Assembly (NCBI GenBank): GCA_963804045.1
Contig: CAWDOR010000002.1
Span: forward strand, 104,287-168,286
DNA: 64,000 bases
From: Rhodoblastus sp963804045
GTDB taxonomy: Bacteria > Pseudomonadota > Alphaproteobacteria > Rhizobiales > Beijerinckiaceae
Direction: 5' to 3'
Program-made: the position numbers and the translations under genes
The notes under the pieces: generated by a model
The model's database searches: none
What the model was told of the DNA's origin: nothing
Seen by the model: only the letters and a program-made list of their open reading frames with translations
Shown here: one piece after another, positions 8,995-17,341 of the stretch
How positions within the stretch are numbered: position 1 is the first letter of the stretch
Layout of the letters: every line of letters begins with the position of its first letter

Positions 8995-9237
8995 TTAGGC
9001 GATATGCGTAGCCAGCATCTCAACAAATCGCGCGGGATTTTCATCAAGAGCGCGAAGAACATGAATTAGCTCGATCACGTCAAGCCGACGTTCCCCGCCC
9101 TCATACTTGGCCACGAACGATTGAGGCCGCGACAAACGACTGGCGAGTTCGCTTTGAGTCATTTTCGCAGACAAGCGAACCTCTCGCAGCATCATCTGCA
9201 AGCGCTCTTGGTCATCGGTGTAAAGACTTTTTCTCAT
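8995..9237 (-). CDS. XRE-family helix-turn-helix repressor
   Basis: An 80-residue protein that is essentially one Cro/C1-type HTH: LREVRLSAKMTQSELASRLSR, then PQSFVAKYEGGERRLDVIEL. It is the probable immunity or master regulator of the island, transcribed leftward and divergent from the accessory block at 9346. The intergenic stretch 9238-9345 carries repeated TAGGAT-like half-sites that could be its operators. The length is normal for a stand-alone XRE regulator. Confidence 0.9.
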   Translation of the reverse strand: MRKSLYTDDQERLQMMLREVRLSAKMTQSELASRLSRPQSFVAKYEGGERRLDVIELIHVLRALDENPARFVEMLATHIA

Positions 9238-9279
9238 GCGCGCGCTTGTGTCCGAGCGCAGGCAGAGCTAATTCCAATC

Positions 9280-9308
9280 TAGGATAATCCCATTTTAGGA
9301 TTTTAGGG
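9280..9308. promoter_or_regulatory. Candidate operator: repeated TAGGAT/TTAGGAT/TTAGGG half-sites
   Basis: Three closely related hexamers, TAGGAT (9280-9285), TTAGGAT (9295-9301) and TTAGGG (9303-9308), lie in an AT-rich window between the divergent XRE gene and the next gene. The position fits an autoregulated operator. This is pattern only, with no experimental or database support. Confidence 0.3.
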
Positions 9309-9345
9309 CGCATCAATCAGCCGGTCGCCGAAAAGGATTTAAGCA

Positions 9346-10050
9346 ATGCCTCGCATCATCGCGATTCTGCTGATCGTCCTCGGACTTGCCGGGGCTTGTT
9401 TTGCGTTCAGCATGGCGATAAACGCGCCCGGAACAAATATCGCGAATTTGTCGCTCATGGCGGAGAGGCAGAATATCCTCCTGGTGTCAGCGGTCCTTGT
9501 CCTTGTCGGCACGATCTTTTTTGCCGCAGATTATGTGCGTGGCGGAAAGCCGCTTACGACCCCTGCGCAACGGACAAAATGGTTTCGCTTGCTGGCAATT
9601 GGCGCCGTCATCTCCGTCTTGGTCGTTTTGGGCATCCACCGGCAGAATGAAGCTTTGGCCTTCGGCCCATTTTGGATTTTGATTGCTTGGCAGGTCTGGA
9701 AAGCGCGCTTTCGTGAAAATTGCTCGCCTATTGCGACAGCGGCCATTGTCTTGGCGCTCTCTGCGGTCTCGTTAATCTGCGTTTTTATTTTCTTCGGCGT
9801 TGGTGAGCCCGCACTTCCAGTGAGCACTTTTGTTGGCTCCGAGCTCGCGGTTAAAGCAAAGCTTGTCGATTACCATGCAGCTTTTGACAAGTGGGCCGCT
9901 CAACACATGCCAATCCTTAATGGAATTGCTCTTGCTCAGGCTGTCGTCCTGACTGGCTCGACACTTCTGCTGATTTTTTTGGGCGTCCGCCGCAGCCTCG
10001 CCGGCAGAAAGGCGCCTCCAAATCTGGAGTTATCGGAACCTTCGTCCTGA
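9346..10050 (+). CDS. Island-encoded integral membrane protein of unknown function
   Basis: A 234-residue protein with about six hydrophobic segments: the N-terminal MPRIIAILLIVLGLAGACF, then segments near residues 45-62, 80-98, 105-115, 125-145 and 200-215. The C-terminal tail is polar. I recognise no family. It is the first gene to the right of the XRE regulator and may be under its control. Membrane proteins in such positions of defence islands are sometimes effectors, but nothing here shows that. Confidence 0.6.
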   Translation: MPRIIAILLIVLGLAGACFAFSMAINAPGTNIANLSLMAERQNILLVSAVLVLVGTIFFAADYVRGGKPLTTPAQRTKWFRLLAIGAVISVLVVLGIHRQNEALAFGPFWILIAWQVWKARFRENCSPIATAAIVLALSAVSLICVFIFFGVGEPALPVSTFVGSELAVKAKLVDYHAAFDKWAAQHMPILNGIALAQAVVLTGSTLLLIFLGVRRSLAGRKAPPNLELSEPSS

Positions 10051-10090
10051 CAGCGGTCCGTGACGCTATTGAACGCGGAGAAAAGCGTAA

Positions 10091-10531
10091 ATGGGCGACT
10101 GGAATCCCTTTGCAACCTGGCTATTTTCGACCGCGCAAAACGAAGCCGATACGCCTTCCCAACCCGAAAAACCTTCATCGTTCGGGGCAGAGAAGCTTTC
10201 TGGCGAACAGGCAAAGGGCGAGGCCACACAGATTGCCGACAATAGGTCTTTTCTTGACCGCTTTTGGGGCGGCATAACGAAGGAAGGCTGCCCGAACTGC
10301 GGTAAGTCAGGCGGTCAGCGAACGAGTTGGGTTCATGTCGGTTTTGAAGAGCGCCCCGGAATCGTGACGCTACAGGAACGGCGTTATGATCGTCATGGCA
10401 ATCTCGTTGGCACTACCGAACGCGAAGCGCATGTGATGAAGCGCTGCAAAATCGTCGATCAGCGTTATCAATGCTACATATGCGGCAACGAGTGGGAGCG
10501 ACGGCTTAAGTTGGACATAACAGGAGCATAA
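10091..10531 (+). CDS. Hypothetical zinc-ribbon protein
   Basis: A 146-residue soluble protein with an acidic, low-complexity N-terminal third and a C-terminal zinc-ribbon-like half. CPNCGKSGG near residue 70 and CYICGNEWERRL near residue 130 give a CxxC...CxxC pair separated by about 60 residues. The family is unknown. It lies 40 bp after the membrane protein gene on the same strand, so the two may share a transcript. The ATG at 10091 is preceded only weakly by a Shine-Dalgarno-like GGAGAAAAG at 10077-10085. Confidence 0.55.
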   Translation: MGDWNPFATWLFSTAQNEADTPSQPEKPSSFGAEKLSGEQAKGEATQIADNRSFLDRFWGGITKEGCPNCGKSGGQRTSWVHVGFEERPGIVTLQERRYDRHGNLVGTTEREAHVMKRCKIVDQRYQCYICGNEWERRLKLDITGA

Positions 10532-10594
10532 AATCGCGCACCAAATGAATTTCCATGCTCGTCGCATATATAGAAAACATAGAAAGGCTCCTAC

Positions 10595-10705
10595 ATGTCT
10601 AGTGCAATCGGAACCTTCGTTATGGCGATATTTCTTATCGGCTTTGGCCTTGGCTGTTTTGCGGGTTTCCGACTGGCCGATTTTACCCGGCAATGGCGAG
10701 GCTGA
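10595..10705 (+). CDS. Putative 36-aa single-pass membrane microprotein
   Basis: A short frame ATG 10595 to TGA 10703-10705 encodes 36 residues: MSSAIGTFVM, a hydrophobic AIFLIGFGLGCFAGF helix, then a basic tail ending DFTRQWRG. AGAAAGG stands about 8 bp upstream of the ATG. It ends 48 bp before the DAC-like gene. The hydrophobic helix with glycine zipper-like spacing and positively charged end resembles small membrane proteins. Such short frames also arise by chance. Confidence 0.45.
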   Translation: MSSAIGTFVMAIFLIGFGLGCFAGFRLADFTRQWRG

Positions 10706-10753
10706 TAAATTCAGCTTTCTCGATACGGCGCGCGTCTTCGACGTGCCGGGCAA

Positions 10754-12505
10754 ATGGACCGCCAGATGAACGATACCATCACGCTATTCATGTTTCCTTT
10801 CCAACGTTCATTACGCTGGGGATTAAAGTACCGCGCTGAGTCAGTCCTTCAACAGCTTGGCATTGAAATCGAAGTGAAAACATTGCTAGTCGGCATTCGT
10901 TGGCCTGACACACCGGGACCGCATCCCGTTTGTATCGAACCTGAAAACGCCGAGTGGTCCCTTGATATTTTCGACGGAGTTCAGCAGTCAGTACAGGCGA
11001 CATTCAATGCGCATGATGCCCATAACCTAATATATTTAAACGATGATATCGCCATGCAGGAAAAGCCGGAGCATATCCGACGCGACTGCGTGCGGACGGC
11101 GGTGTTGGCAGCGTTGTCGAAAGTCGATGCTGAAGCCGGGGTCGTGTCATTCTTCGGCCCGGCTCATCCCGTTCTCGATTGTTATGTCGTGCCAGTGATC
11201 CAAGTTCCTACCCATGTTTTTGAGCTCTACCCGCCGCTTCCCGTTCGAACGGGCTGGGCCGGATATACGACGCCAGAGGGCTTAATCAGCGAATGCATGA
11301 AACAAGTTCTCGCTGAAGCGGAGGAAGAAATGGGTCGTCCCAATCCCGGCAGGAGCTTTCCGATGAGTTCCAGCCCCGCTACTGAAATCGTCCGACGTGG
11401 GGCCGAAAGTTTTTTGCGGAGACTTCCACTTTCGCTCGGTGACAAGGAATTTCCGTTCGTCGACTTGTTTACGGCAATTAATGAGCTCTCGTCGCTGCTT
11501 TACGAAGGAGCAAAGGGAGTGGGGCGACTTCTGTTGGTGGCGCCGGATAACCCCCTGATTGTCTACTCGATGCGTTTAGCGGTTCCGGTGCCATTCAGGC
11601 AGGCACGTTGGGCGAGAAAAATACTGCAAATGTCGTCGGCAGAGTTTGCCCTTGTCGCAAACGGACACGCGATCCATGGGCTGGGCGACCTCAGCGCAGA
11701 ACATGATTCGACGGCTCAGGACGCGTATTGGATCGATTTTGTAGATCACTGTCGTTGGAACCTCCGGCTAGGTCGACGGACGCTTATGACCACCGCATTC
11801 GGAGAGGCTCGACTTCCCGACGAGCCGATAACGCAACCCAGATTTTTCGATAGTTTTCTTCGCAAATTTGCTGAAACTAGCGAGGCTGATGCTGAACGGA
11901 TGTGGCGCCTCGTCGAAGTCATGGCTGAAGCTCAGCATGGCAGTATGATCGTAATAGCGGCGGATGCCGCCACCGAGGCCGCGCGTCTTTCCCAACAAGC
12001 CATGGTTATTCAGCCGACGTTGTTGTCGAAAGAACTTTTAAGTCGAGCTAGTAAAATTGACGGGACAATCCTCGTTGACCCTTTTGCCGTTTGTTATGCT
12101 GTGGGCGTCATTCTGGACGGAGTGGCGAATGAGCGTTGCACGCCGTCCCGAGGCTCCCGTTACAACTCAGCGGTGCGCTACGTTTTTTCGAGTTCTTCGC
12201 CACGCTTGGCATTGGTCCGATCGGCTGACGGAACGACGGATATTTTGCCATTGCTTCGCCCCCGCGTTTCGCGCGAACTTGTCGAAGCCAAAGTTAAAGA
12301 ACTTGAGGGGGCTGGCCCTGATAACTTTCACGACGCACGTCGCTTTATCGACGAGAAGCGTTTTTACCTTTCGCCAGAGCAGTGTCGCCGGGTCAATGTA
12401 GCACTGGACCGGATCGAGGCCGCGCCGCACAAAGATTATGCGATACGCTTGTTAACCAAACGATGCGCTCCCGATCCAGAAATGAATGAAACCTACTACA
12501 CCTGA
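10754..12505 (+). CDS. DisA/DAC-fold nucleotide-binding protein in the CBASS cassette
   Basis: A 583-residue soluble protein. Residues ~385-500 look like a diadenylate-cyclase (DisA_N, DAC) fold: HGSMIVIAADAATEAARL, then IDGTILVDPFAVCYAVGVILDG, then SRGSRYNSAVRYV. The active-site DGA of true diadenylate cyclases is DGT here (436-438), and the RHR motif is replaced by GSRYNSA (467-473). It may therefore be a nucleotide sensor rather than a cyclase. The N-terminal ~380 residues are not recognised. DAC-derived sensor domains have been proposed in conflict systems. It stands 64 bp upstream of the patatin gene, on the same strand. The start could also be the ATG at 10766. Confidence 0.7.
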   Translation: MDRQMNDTITLFMFPFQRSLRWGLKYRAESVLQQLGIEIEVKTLLVGIRWPDTPGPHPVCIEPENAEWSLDIFDGVQQSVQATFNAHDAHNLIYLNDDIAMQEKPEHIRRDCVRTAVLAALSKVDAEAGVVSFFGPAHPVLDCYVVPVIQVPTHVFELYPPLPVRTGWAGYTTPEGLISECMKQVLAEAEEEMGRPNPGRSFPMSSSPATEIVRRGAESFLRRLPLSLGDKEFPFVDLFTAINELSSLLYEGAKGVGRLLLVAPDNPLIVYSMRLAVPVPFRQARWARKILQMSSAEFALVANGHAIHGLGDLSAEHDSTAQDAYWIDFVDHCRWNLRLGRRTLMTTAFGEARLPDEPITQPRFFDSFLRKFAETSEADAERMWRLVEVMAEAQHGSMIVIAADAATEAARLSQQAMVIQPTLLSKELLSRASKIDGTILVDPFAVCYAVGVILDGVANERCTPSRGSRYNSAVRYVFSSSSPRLALVRSADGTTDILPLLRPRVSRELVEAKVKELEGAGPDNFHDARRFIDEKRFYLSPEQCRRVNVALDRIEAAPHKDYAIRLLTKRCAPDPEMNETYYT

Positions 12506-12569
12506 TTATGGACCGGAATGCGCGTTTTCCTGCTTAAAGTAGAAGTCATTTTGTTTGGATAGATATGCA

Positions 12570-13511
12570 ATGAGTGATGACGCTTCAGAGACAAAAATAT
12601 TTCGTATTCTCAGCTTGGACGGCGGGGGAGCCAAGGGGTTCTACACACTCGGAGCGTTGAAGGAGATAGAGGCGCTTGTCGAATGCCGCCTGTGCGAAAA
12701 ATTCGACCTCATCTACGGAACCTCGACCGGCGCCATCATTGCCGCTCTACTCGGACTTGGAAAGTCCGTAGACGAGATCGAGGAGCTTTACCGTAAGCAT
12801 GTCGTGACTGTGATGGCGCGTTGGCTGCCAAGCCAAAAGACAGCGGCACTGGAGGCGCTTGCCGCCGACGTGTTCAAGGAATTGAAATTCGATGCCTTCC
12901 AGACAGGCATGGGAATTGTGGGGACGCGATGGAAAGAAGAGCGGCCCATTATTTTCAAAACGGACAGGCGACAGGCTTTTTTCGGAAAGGCGACTTTTGA
13001 GCCTGGTTTTGGCTGCGCAATCGGGGACGCAATCGTCGCATCTTGCTCAGCTTATCCATTCTTTAAAAAGAAATTCGTTACCACCAGCCGCGGCGAAAAG
13101 ATCGAGGTGCGCGACGGTGGCTTCGTCGCGAATAATCCCACGCTCTATGCCATTATCGATGCGACGGAATCGATGGGTTTCGCCCGGAAAAACTTACGCG
13201 TGGTGAGCGTCGGCGTGGGCGAATATCCTCCGCCAAAGCTGCCGGCCTGGAGCCTTCGGAAGTGGCTCAGCAAACTTCCAACATTGGTCTTTCTCCAAAA
13301 GACGATGGAAATCAGTTCGCAATCAATGGACCAGTTACGAAAAGTACTTTTCCGAGACGTTGAGACTATTCGTATCCATGAAAGGTATACACAGCCGGAC
13401 ATGGCTACTGACATGCTTGAAGTTGATATAGATAAGCTTGGGCTGCTCTGGCAGCGTGGACGCGACTGCGCTCGCGATGCCGAATCTAATTTGCGAAAGA
13501 TTTTGATTTGA
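12570..13511 (+). CDS. capV: CapV-like patatin phospholipase, CBASS effector
   Basis: A 313-residue patatin. DGGGAKGFYTLG (residues 17-28) is the oxyanion loop, GTSTG (50-54) carries the nucleophile Ser52, and RDGGFVANNP (181-190) carries the catalytic Asp182. CapV enzymes degrade the inner membrane when they bind the cyclic dinucleotide made by the neighbouring CD-NTase, killing the phage-infected cell. All three catalytic elements are present, so it should be active. The start is set at the ATG 12570 (MSDDASE). A TTG at 12555 is also in frame. It is followed by the CD-NTase gene after 10 bp. Confidence 0.92.
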   Translation: MSDDASETKIFRILSLDGGGAKGFYTLGALKEIEALVECRLCEKFDLIYGTSTGAIIAALLGLGKSVDEIEELYRKHVVTVMARWLPSQKTAALEALAADVFKELKFDAFQTGMGIVGTRWKEERPIIFKTDRRQAFFGKATFEPGFGCAIGDAIVASCSAYPFFKKKFVTTSRGEKIEVRDGGFVANNPTLYAIIDATESMGFARKNLRVVSVGVGEYPPPKLPAWSLRKWLSKLPTLVFLQKTMEISSQSMDQLRKVLFRDVETIRIHERYTQPDMATDMLEVDIDKLGLLWQRGRDCARDAESNLRKILI

Positions 13512-13521
13512 GGGGGCACGG

Positions 13522-14412
13522 GTGATAAGCGAAAATCAATTAGAAGTCTGGGCCTCGCAAGGCCCGACGACACAATTCACCGATACCTACAATCGTATCC
13601 GTGGCAATCTGCTTGACAAGAGCGCGCCCTATCCGCTTGCGGATATCGACATCTTTCTCCAAGGTTCCTACAGGAATGATACGAACGTCTATGGCGATAG
13701 CGACGTCGATATCGTCCTTTGCCATACGGGTGCGTTCTATAAGGACTTGAGCCGACTTTCAGTTGAGGATTGTCGCGCTTACAGCGCTGCCAGCGGGGGA
13801 ACGGTGACTTACGGCTACGCCGACTTCAAGCGCGATGCAACGACATACATCGCGCGGTTATACGATGGCGTGAACACTCTGAAAAAAGCGCTCTATGTTC
13901 CCGGAGGCGGCTCAGGGCGTAGAAATTCTGATGTACTAATTGCATCCGAGTTTCGCCGTTATTATGAATTCAAAACTTGGCAAAATCACCGCTTTGATCA
14001 AGGTGTGTGCTTTTTTCTCGCGGATGGCTCGATGGTCGAGAATTTTCCAAAGCTACATGCGCAGAACTGCACAACAAAACACCAAAATACGAGGAGTTTC
14101 TTCAAGCCTATCGTCCGCATTTTCAAAAACATGCGGAACACGATGATCGAAAAAAAGCTGCTAGCGGATGGGATCGCGCCATCGTATTTTATCGAGGGTA
14201 TGCTTTATAACGTGCCAGACCAGAAATTTGGCGGCACGTACCAGCAAACGTGGATTAACTGTTTCAATCATATCGTCACGACCGACCGTGAAAAACTCGT
14301 TTGTGCCAATCACATGCACTGGCTCGTGCGCGACGCCTCTCCAACTTCTTGGCCAGTAGCAAATTTCAACACTTTCGCGGCAGCGCTGAAAAAATACTGG
14401 GAGTGGCACTGA
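13522..14412 (+). CDS. CD-NTase (cGAS/DncV-like nucleotidyltransferase) of a type I CBASS
   Basis: A 296-residue nucleotidyltransferase of the polymerase-beta fold. The active-site motif reads LQGSYRNDTNVYGDSDVDIVL: Gly48-Ser49, then Asp61 and Asp63, with a third acid, Asp137, in NSDVLIASE. It is expected to make a cyclic oligonucleotide on phage infection to activate the neighbouring patatin. The start is GTG at 13522 with AGGGGG upstream. The clade (A-H) cannot be set by eye, so the second messenger is unknown. No Cap2/Cap3 or HORMA/TRIP13 genes are adjacent, hence type I. Confidence 0.9.
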   Translation: MISENQLEVWASQGPTTQFTDTYNRIRGNLLDKSAPYPLADIDIFLQGSYRNDTNVYGDSDVDIVLCHTGAFYKDLSRLSVEDCRAYSAASGGTVTYGYADFKRDATTYIARLYDGVNTLKKALYVPGGGSGRRNSDVLIASEFRRYYEFKTWQNHRFDQGVCFFLADGSMVENFPKLHAQNCTTKHQNTRSFFKPIVRIFKNMRNTMIEKKLLADGIAPSYFIEGMLYNVPDQKFGGTYQQTWINCFNHIVTTDREKLVCANHMHWLVRDASPTSWPVANFNTFAAALKKYWEWH

Positions 14413-14447
14413 ACTCGGAGTTCCACCTGGGCCGTCCCACCACCACA

Positions 14448-14464
14448 ACCGCCATTGAGGCGGT
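14448..14464. terminator. Weak hairpin after the CD-NTase gene
   Basis: ACCGCC, a 5-nt loop and GGCGGT form a short GC-rich stem 36 bp past the CD-NTase stop. No T run follows, so it is only a possible terminator. Confidence 0.3.
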
Positions 14465-14571
14465 GGTCGGCTCTGGGTGGAAGCGATAACATCTGCGGGT
14501 ACAAATGCGGGTATTTCAAAATCGAAGATATTTTTTATCTCATGATAACAATGCGGTATAATGAGAACGCA

Positions 14572-14590
14572 ATTCCGCCCCTGGCACCAC
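14572..14590 (+). repeat. attR of the tRNA-Phe island
   Basis: ATTCCGCCCCTGGCACCAC repeats the 3' end of tRNA-Phe (3657-3676) but lacks one G. The distance gives an island of about 10.9 kb. It is followed by a C-rich run and then by remnants of another integrase. Confidence 0.8.
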
Positions 14591-14663
14591 CACCCCCCCC
14601 CTCCTTGTCAGGCAATATAAATCGCTTGCGGGCTGTTTTGCCTCACCCTGCTGAGAACTGGGT

Positions 14664-14873
14664 TTAGGTGAGGCGGATTTGTTCTTTTTCTGTCCCGCGG
14701 CGAGCTTTGCCATAGCGCTCGATCTCTTTCAGGGTCCTGTGGCCGGTTATCGCCATGATCTGCTTTGTCGAGCATACAAGTTCGGCCAACCACGCGGCGG
14801 AGGCCTTGCGCAATCCATGCGCCGAGCACCGGAACCTGACCCAAGGAACATAAAAAGGCGGGCCGCTTCTCAA
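14664..14873 (-). pseudogene. Remnant of a second tyrosine recombinase (C-terminal catalytic piece)
   Basis: About 55 residues retain the end of an integrase: CSAHGLRKASAAWLAE (the HxxR box), then ITGHRTLKEIERYGKAR with the second His and the catalytic Tyr. Nothing matching the rest of the protein is found upstream, so it is a stump. It lies just outside attR on the opposite strand, showing that an earlier element used this locus. From 14874 to the tRNA-Gly gene at 15159 (285 bp) I see no gene. Confidence 0.75.
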
Positions 14874-15158
14874 TGGAAAACCCGGGTCAGTTGCAAACGG
14901 AAATCAACGACAGGGCGCGAATTGCGGTCCGATTGGCGGAATCGACCTGCGCCCCATCGCTCCGGCAGGCGTTTCCAACAACCCTTTAATTACACGCAAA
15001 ATCAGCGTGTTGTCGTGTAAAGCCGACACAGCGAGCTTTCCAAGGATTAGGCCAGAGATTCTCTGATTCACGGCACGACAATTGTACAGCTCGAACTCAA
15101 ACGGTCCGCGCTTTCGGCGGTCGAATTTCCAAATATCTGATTCAGAAGAGAAAAATTT

Positions 15159-15233
15159 TGGAGCGGGCGATGAGAATCGAACTCACGACATACAGCTTGG
15201 GAAGCTGTCGTTCTGCCACTGAACTACGCCCGC
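15159..15233 (-). tRNA. tRNA-Gly (CCC)
   Basis: Read on the minus strand, the acceptor stem GCGGGCG pairs with CGCCCGC. The anticodon stem ACAGC/GCTGT encloses TTCCCAA, giving anticodon CCC. The T-arm GAGTTCGATTC is present and TCCA ends the molecule. Confidence 0.95.
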
Positions 15234-15279
15234 CTTCCGGTCCGCATAGATAGCCAAAGCCGAGCGCCGTCGCAACTGT

Positions 15280-16062
15280 TCACTTGTCAATATTGGCGTC
15301 GCCCAACTCCCCGCCGTTGGCGGGCAGCAGATTCTCGTAAAAATCGGCGACCCGTTTCGGCACCACGACCATGGTCTCGACAAGCAGATTGACCAGGGTG
15401 AACAATTGCATCGCCACCGCGCTGTCGTCGGAGGCGTCGATCTGGCCCGGCTGGATGGCGCGAATGCCGATGACGCGCACCATATCCAGCGATTTGCGAA
15501 TGCGCGGATCGAGCCCTTTCTGCACGAGAACCGCGAGGTCGCCGTCGAGGCTCTTGCCGGGAAAGCCGAGGGCCTGGATGGCTTTTTGGATCGCCAGGCG
15601 CAACAACGCCGCTGCCGCCCTCGGCGAGGAATCTACGATCTGCGCGGCTTCATTGAAATCCTTTTGGATCTCGGGCGGCATGCCCTCGACGGGCTTGATC
15701 GCCGCCGCGAGCGGCGGATAGAAAAGATCATCGCCGATCCAGACCGAGAATTTCAGGCAGGCCGAACATTCGCTGACATAGAGATTGACCAGAGACCCGC
15801 TCGGATTGCTCCCGGTCATTGCCCCGCCGTCAAGAAACAGCTCCTTGCTGGCGAGCTTGCGCAGGAACTGCACCGCGGCGCTGTCTTCCGCTATGCCGCT
15901 GTCGGTCTTGAGAATTTCGATGCTCTTGTCGGTCGGAATCACCGGCCCGTTATCGTTGTCATAGCCGCTCAACTGAGCGCCATACCAGCGCTGCTGGGCC
16001 ATGGCCTGGCAATGCGGGCAGGAGAAGGCGTTCAAATCAAGTTTCGGATGAATGCGTTTCAT
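15280..16062 (-). CDS. DUF4145-domain protein with an N-terminal zinc-finger-like motif
   Basis: A 260-residue soluble protein. Residues ~14-20 contain FSCPHCQ, and a second pair (CSAC) follows near residue 110, suggesting a zinc site. The C-terminal half has the DUF4145 helical pattern: AAALLRLAIQKAIQALGFPGKSLDGDLAVLVQKGLDPRI in pieces. DUF4145 is found alone and in restriction enzymes, and its biochemical role is not known. Codon use is like the core genome. It starts at the ATG 16062 and lies between tRNA-Gly and the deaminase gene on the same strand. Confidence 0.8.
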   Translation of the reverse strand: MKRIHPKLDLNAFSCPHCQAMAQQRWYGAQLSGYDNDNGPVIPTDKSIEILKTDSGIAEDSAAVQFLRKLASKELFLDGGAMTGSNPSGSLVNLYVSECSACLKFSVWIGDDLFYPPLAAAIKPVEGMPPEIQKDFNEAAQIVDSSPRAAAALLRLAIQKAIQALGFPGKSLDGDLAVLVQKGLDPRIRKSLDMVRVIGIRAIQPGQIDASDDSAVAMQLFTLVNLLVETMVVVPKRVADFYENLLPANGGELGDANIDK

Positions 16063-16114
16063 ATTTTCCCCAAACAGGCCGGGACATGCAAAAAGTCTTT
16101 CACTCGCCCGGCTT

Positions 16115-17221
16115 TCAGCGCGGCGTCCGGAAATGTTTCGACAGTTTCAGTCCTTGCGCTTGATAATTGGAGCCAAGACCGGCGCCATAGAGGTCGCGCG
16201 GCAATTCCGCCATTTTTTCATAAACCAGCCAGCCGACCGCCTGTCCGTCCTCGAGGATGAAGGGCACGTCATGGGAGCGGACCTCCAGCACGGCGCGGGC
16301 GCCGGCGCCGCCGGCCTCGACCGCGCCGAAACCGGGGTCGAAAAAGCCGGCGTAATGAACGCGGAATTCGCCGACCAGCGGATCGAAGGGCGTCATTTCC
16401 GCCGCGTGGTCAGGCGGCACCCGCACCGCCTCTTTCGACGCGAGAATGTAGAATTCGCCGGGATCGAGCACCAGCTCTCCACGCCCGCGCGAAAAAATCG
16501 GCTCCCAGTAATCGGCGATTTCGCAACTGTTGGGTTGGTCCACATCGATCAGGCCGGTGTGGCGCTTGGCGCGATAGCCGACTAGGCCGCCCTCGAATCC
16601 CGAGAGATCGATGGAGACCGGGACGCCGCCGGAGAAGGAGGGACTGGCGTTGGACACCAGTTTTTCGCGGGCGTGCAGGGCGGCGTGGCCGGCGTCGTCC
16701 AGCCGGGCGTTGCCGCGCCGGAAACGGATCTGCGACAGGCGCGAGCCCTCGCGCGCCAGGATCGGAAAGGTGCGCGGCGAAATTTCCGCGTAAAGCGGGC
16801 CTGTGTAGCCGGCGTCTATGGTGTCGAAAGCGTTGGCGCGGTCGGCGATCACCCGGGTGAAGACGTCGATTCGGCCGGTCGAGCTTTTGGGATTGGCGGC
16901 GGCGGCGATGTCGGGCGGCAGCGCCAGGCTCTCGGCCAGTTCGGCGAGATAGACGCAATTGGTCTCCAGCACCGCGCCGACCGTCAGGTCGATCTCATGC
17001 AGGGCGTAGAGGGCGATGGCCTCGCCAATGGCGCGGCCGCCGGGCAGGAAGGAGGCCCGCATCCTCCAGGCGCGGCGTCCGAGCCGCAGATCGAGGCTCG
17101 CCGGCTGTATCTGGTCCGGGGCGAAAGGTCTTGCCGGCGAGATCGCCCCGGCCTGGGCCAGGGCCGCGATCTGGCGCGCGGCGAAAATTCCCTGTCCCTC
17201 TCCCGTCGCCGCTACGGCCAC
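16115..17221 (-). CDS. dcd: dCTP deaminase, long two-domain alphaproteobacterial form
   Basis: A 368-residue 2'-deoxycytidine 5'-triphosphate deaminase, which makes dUTP for thymidylate synthesis. The usual enzyme is ~190 residues. This form contains two dUTPase-like folds, the first near QIQPASLDLRLG and KSSTGRIDVFTRV, the second near the HTGLIDVD and EPIFSRG blocks with FYILASKE. Alphaproteobacteria commonly have this long form. The start codon is GTG at 17221. Downstream towards 16063 there is only a short gap to the DUF4145 gene. Confidence 0.85.
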   Translation of the reverse strand: MAVAATGEGQGIFAARQIAALAQAGAISPARPFAPDQIQPASLDLRLGRRAWRMRASFLPGGRAIGEAIALYALHEIDLTVGAVLETNCVYLAELAESLALPPDIAAAANPKSSTGRIDVFTRVIADRANAFDTIDAGYTGPLYAEISPRTFPILAREGSRLSQIRFRRGNARLDDAGHAALHAREKLVSNASPSFSGGVPVSIDLSGFEGGLVGYRAKRHTGLIDVDQPNSCEIADYWEPIFSRGRGELVLDPGEFYILASKEAVRVPPDHAAEMTPFDPLVGEFRVHYAGFFDPGFGAVEAGGAGARAVLEVRSHDVPFILEDGQAVGWLVYEKMAELPRDLYGAGLGSNYQAQGLKLSKHFRTPR

Positions 17222-17341
17222 GACATGCTCCTTCGCTCGAATCGAATTGCAACTGACGCGCTACGTTAACAAACCGGATGAAAAGCACATAGCCGCAGCC
17301 TTGACTCTTTTTGCCCGCCTCCCTATCTACCCGTCAACCTG

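Noticed and set aside
14608..14844. 78-residue minus frame overlapping the integrase stump
   Set aside because: Frame neighbour of the true integrase fragment (14664-14873), without catalytic residues.
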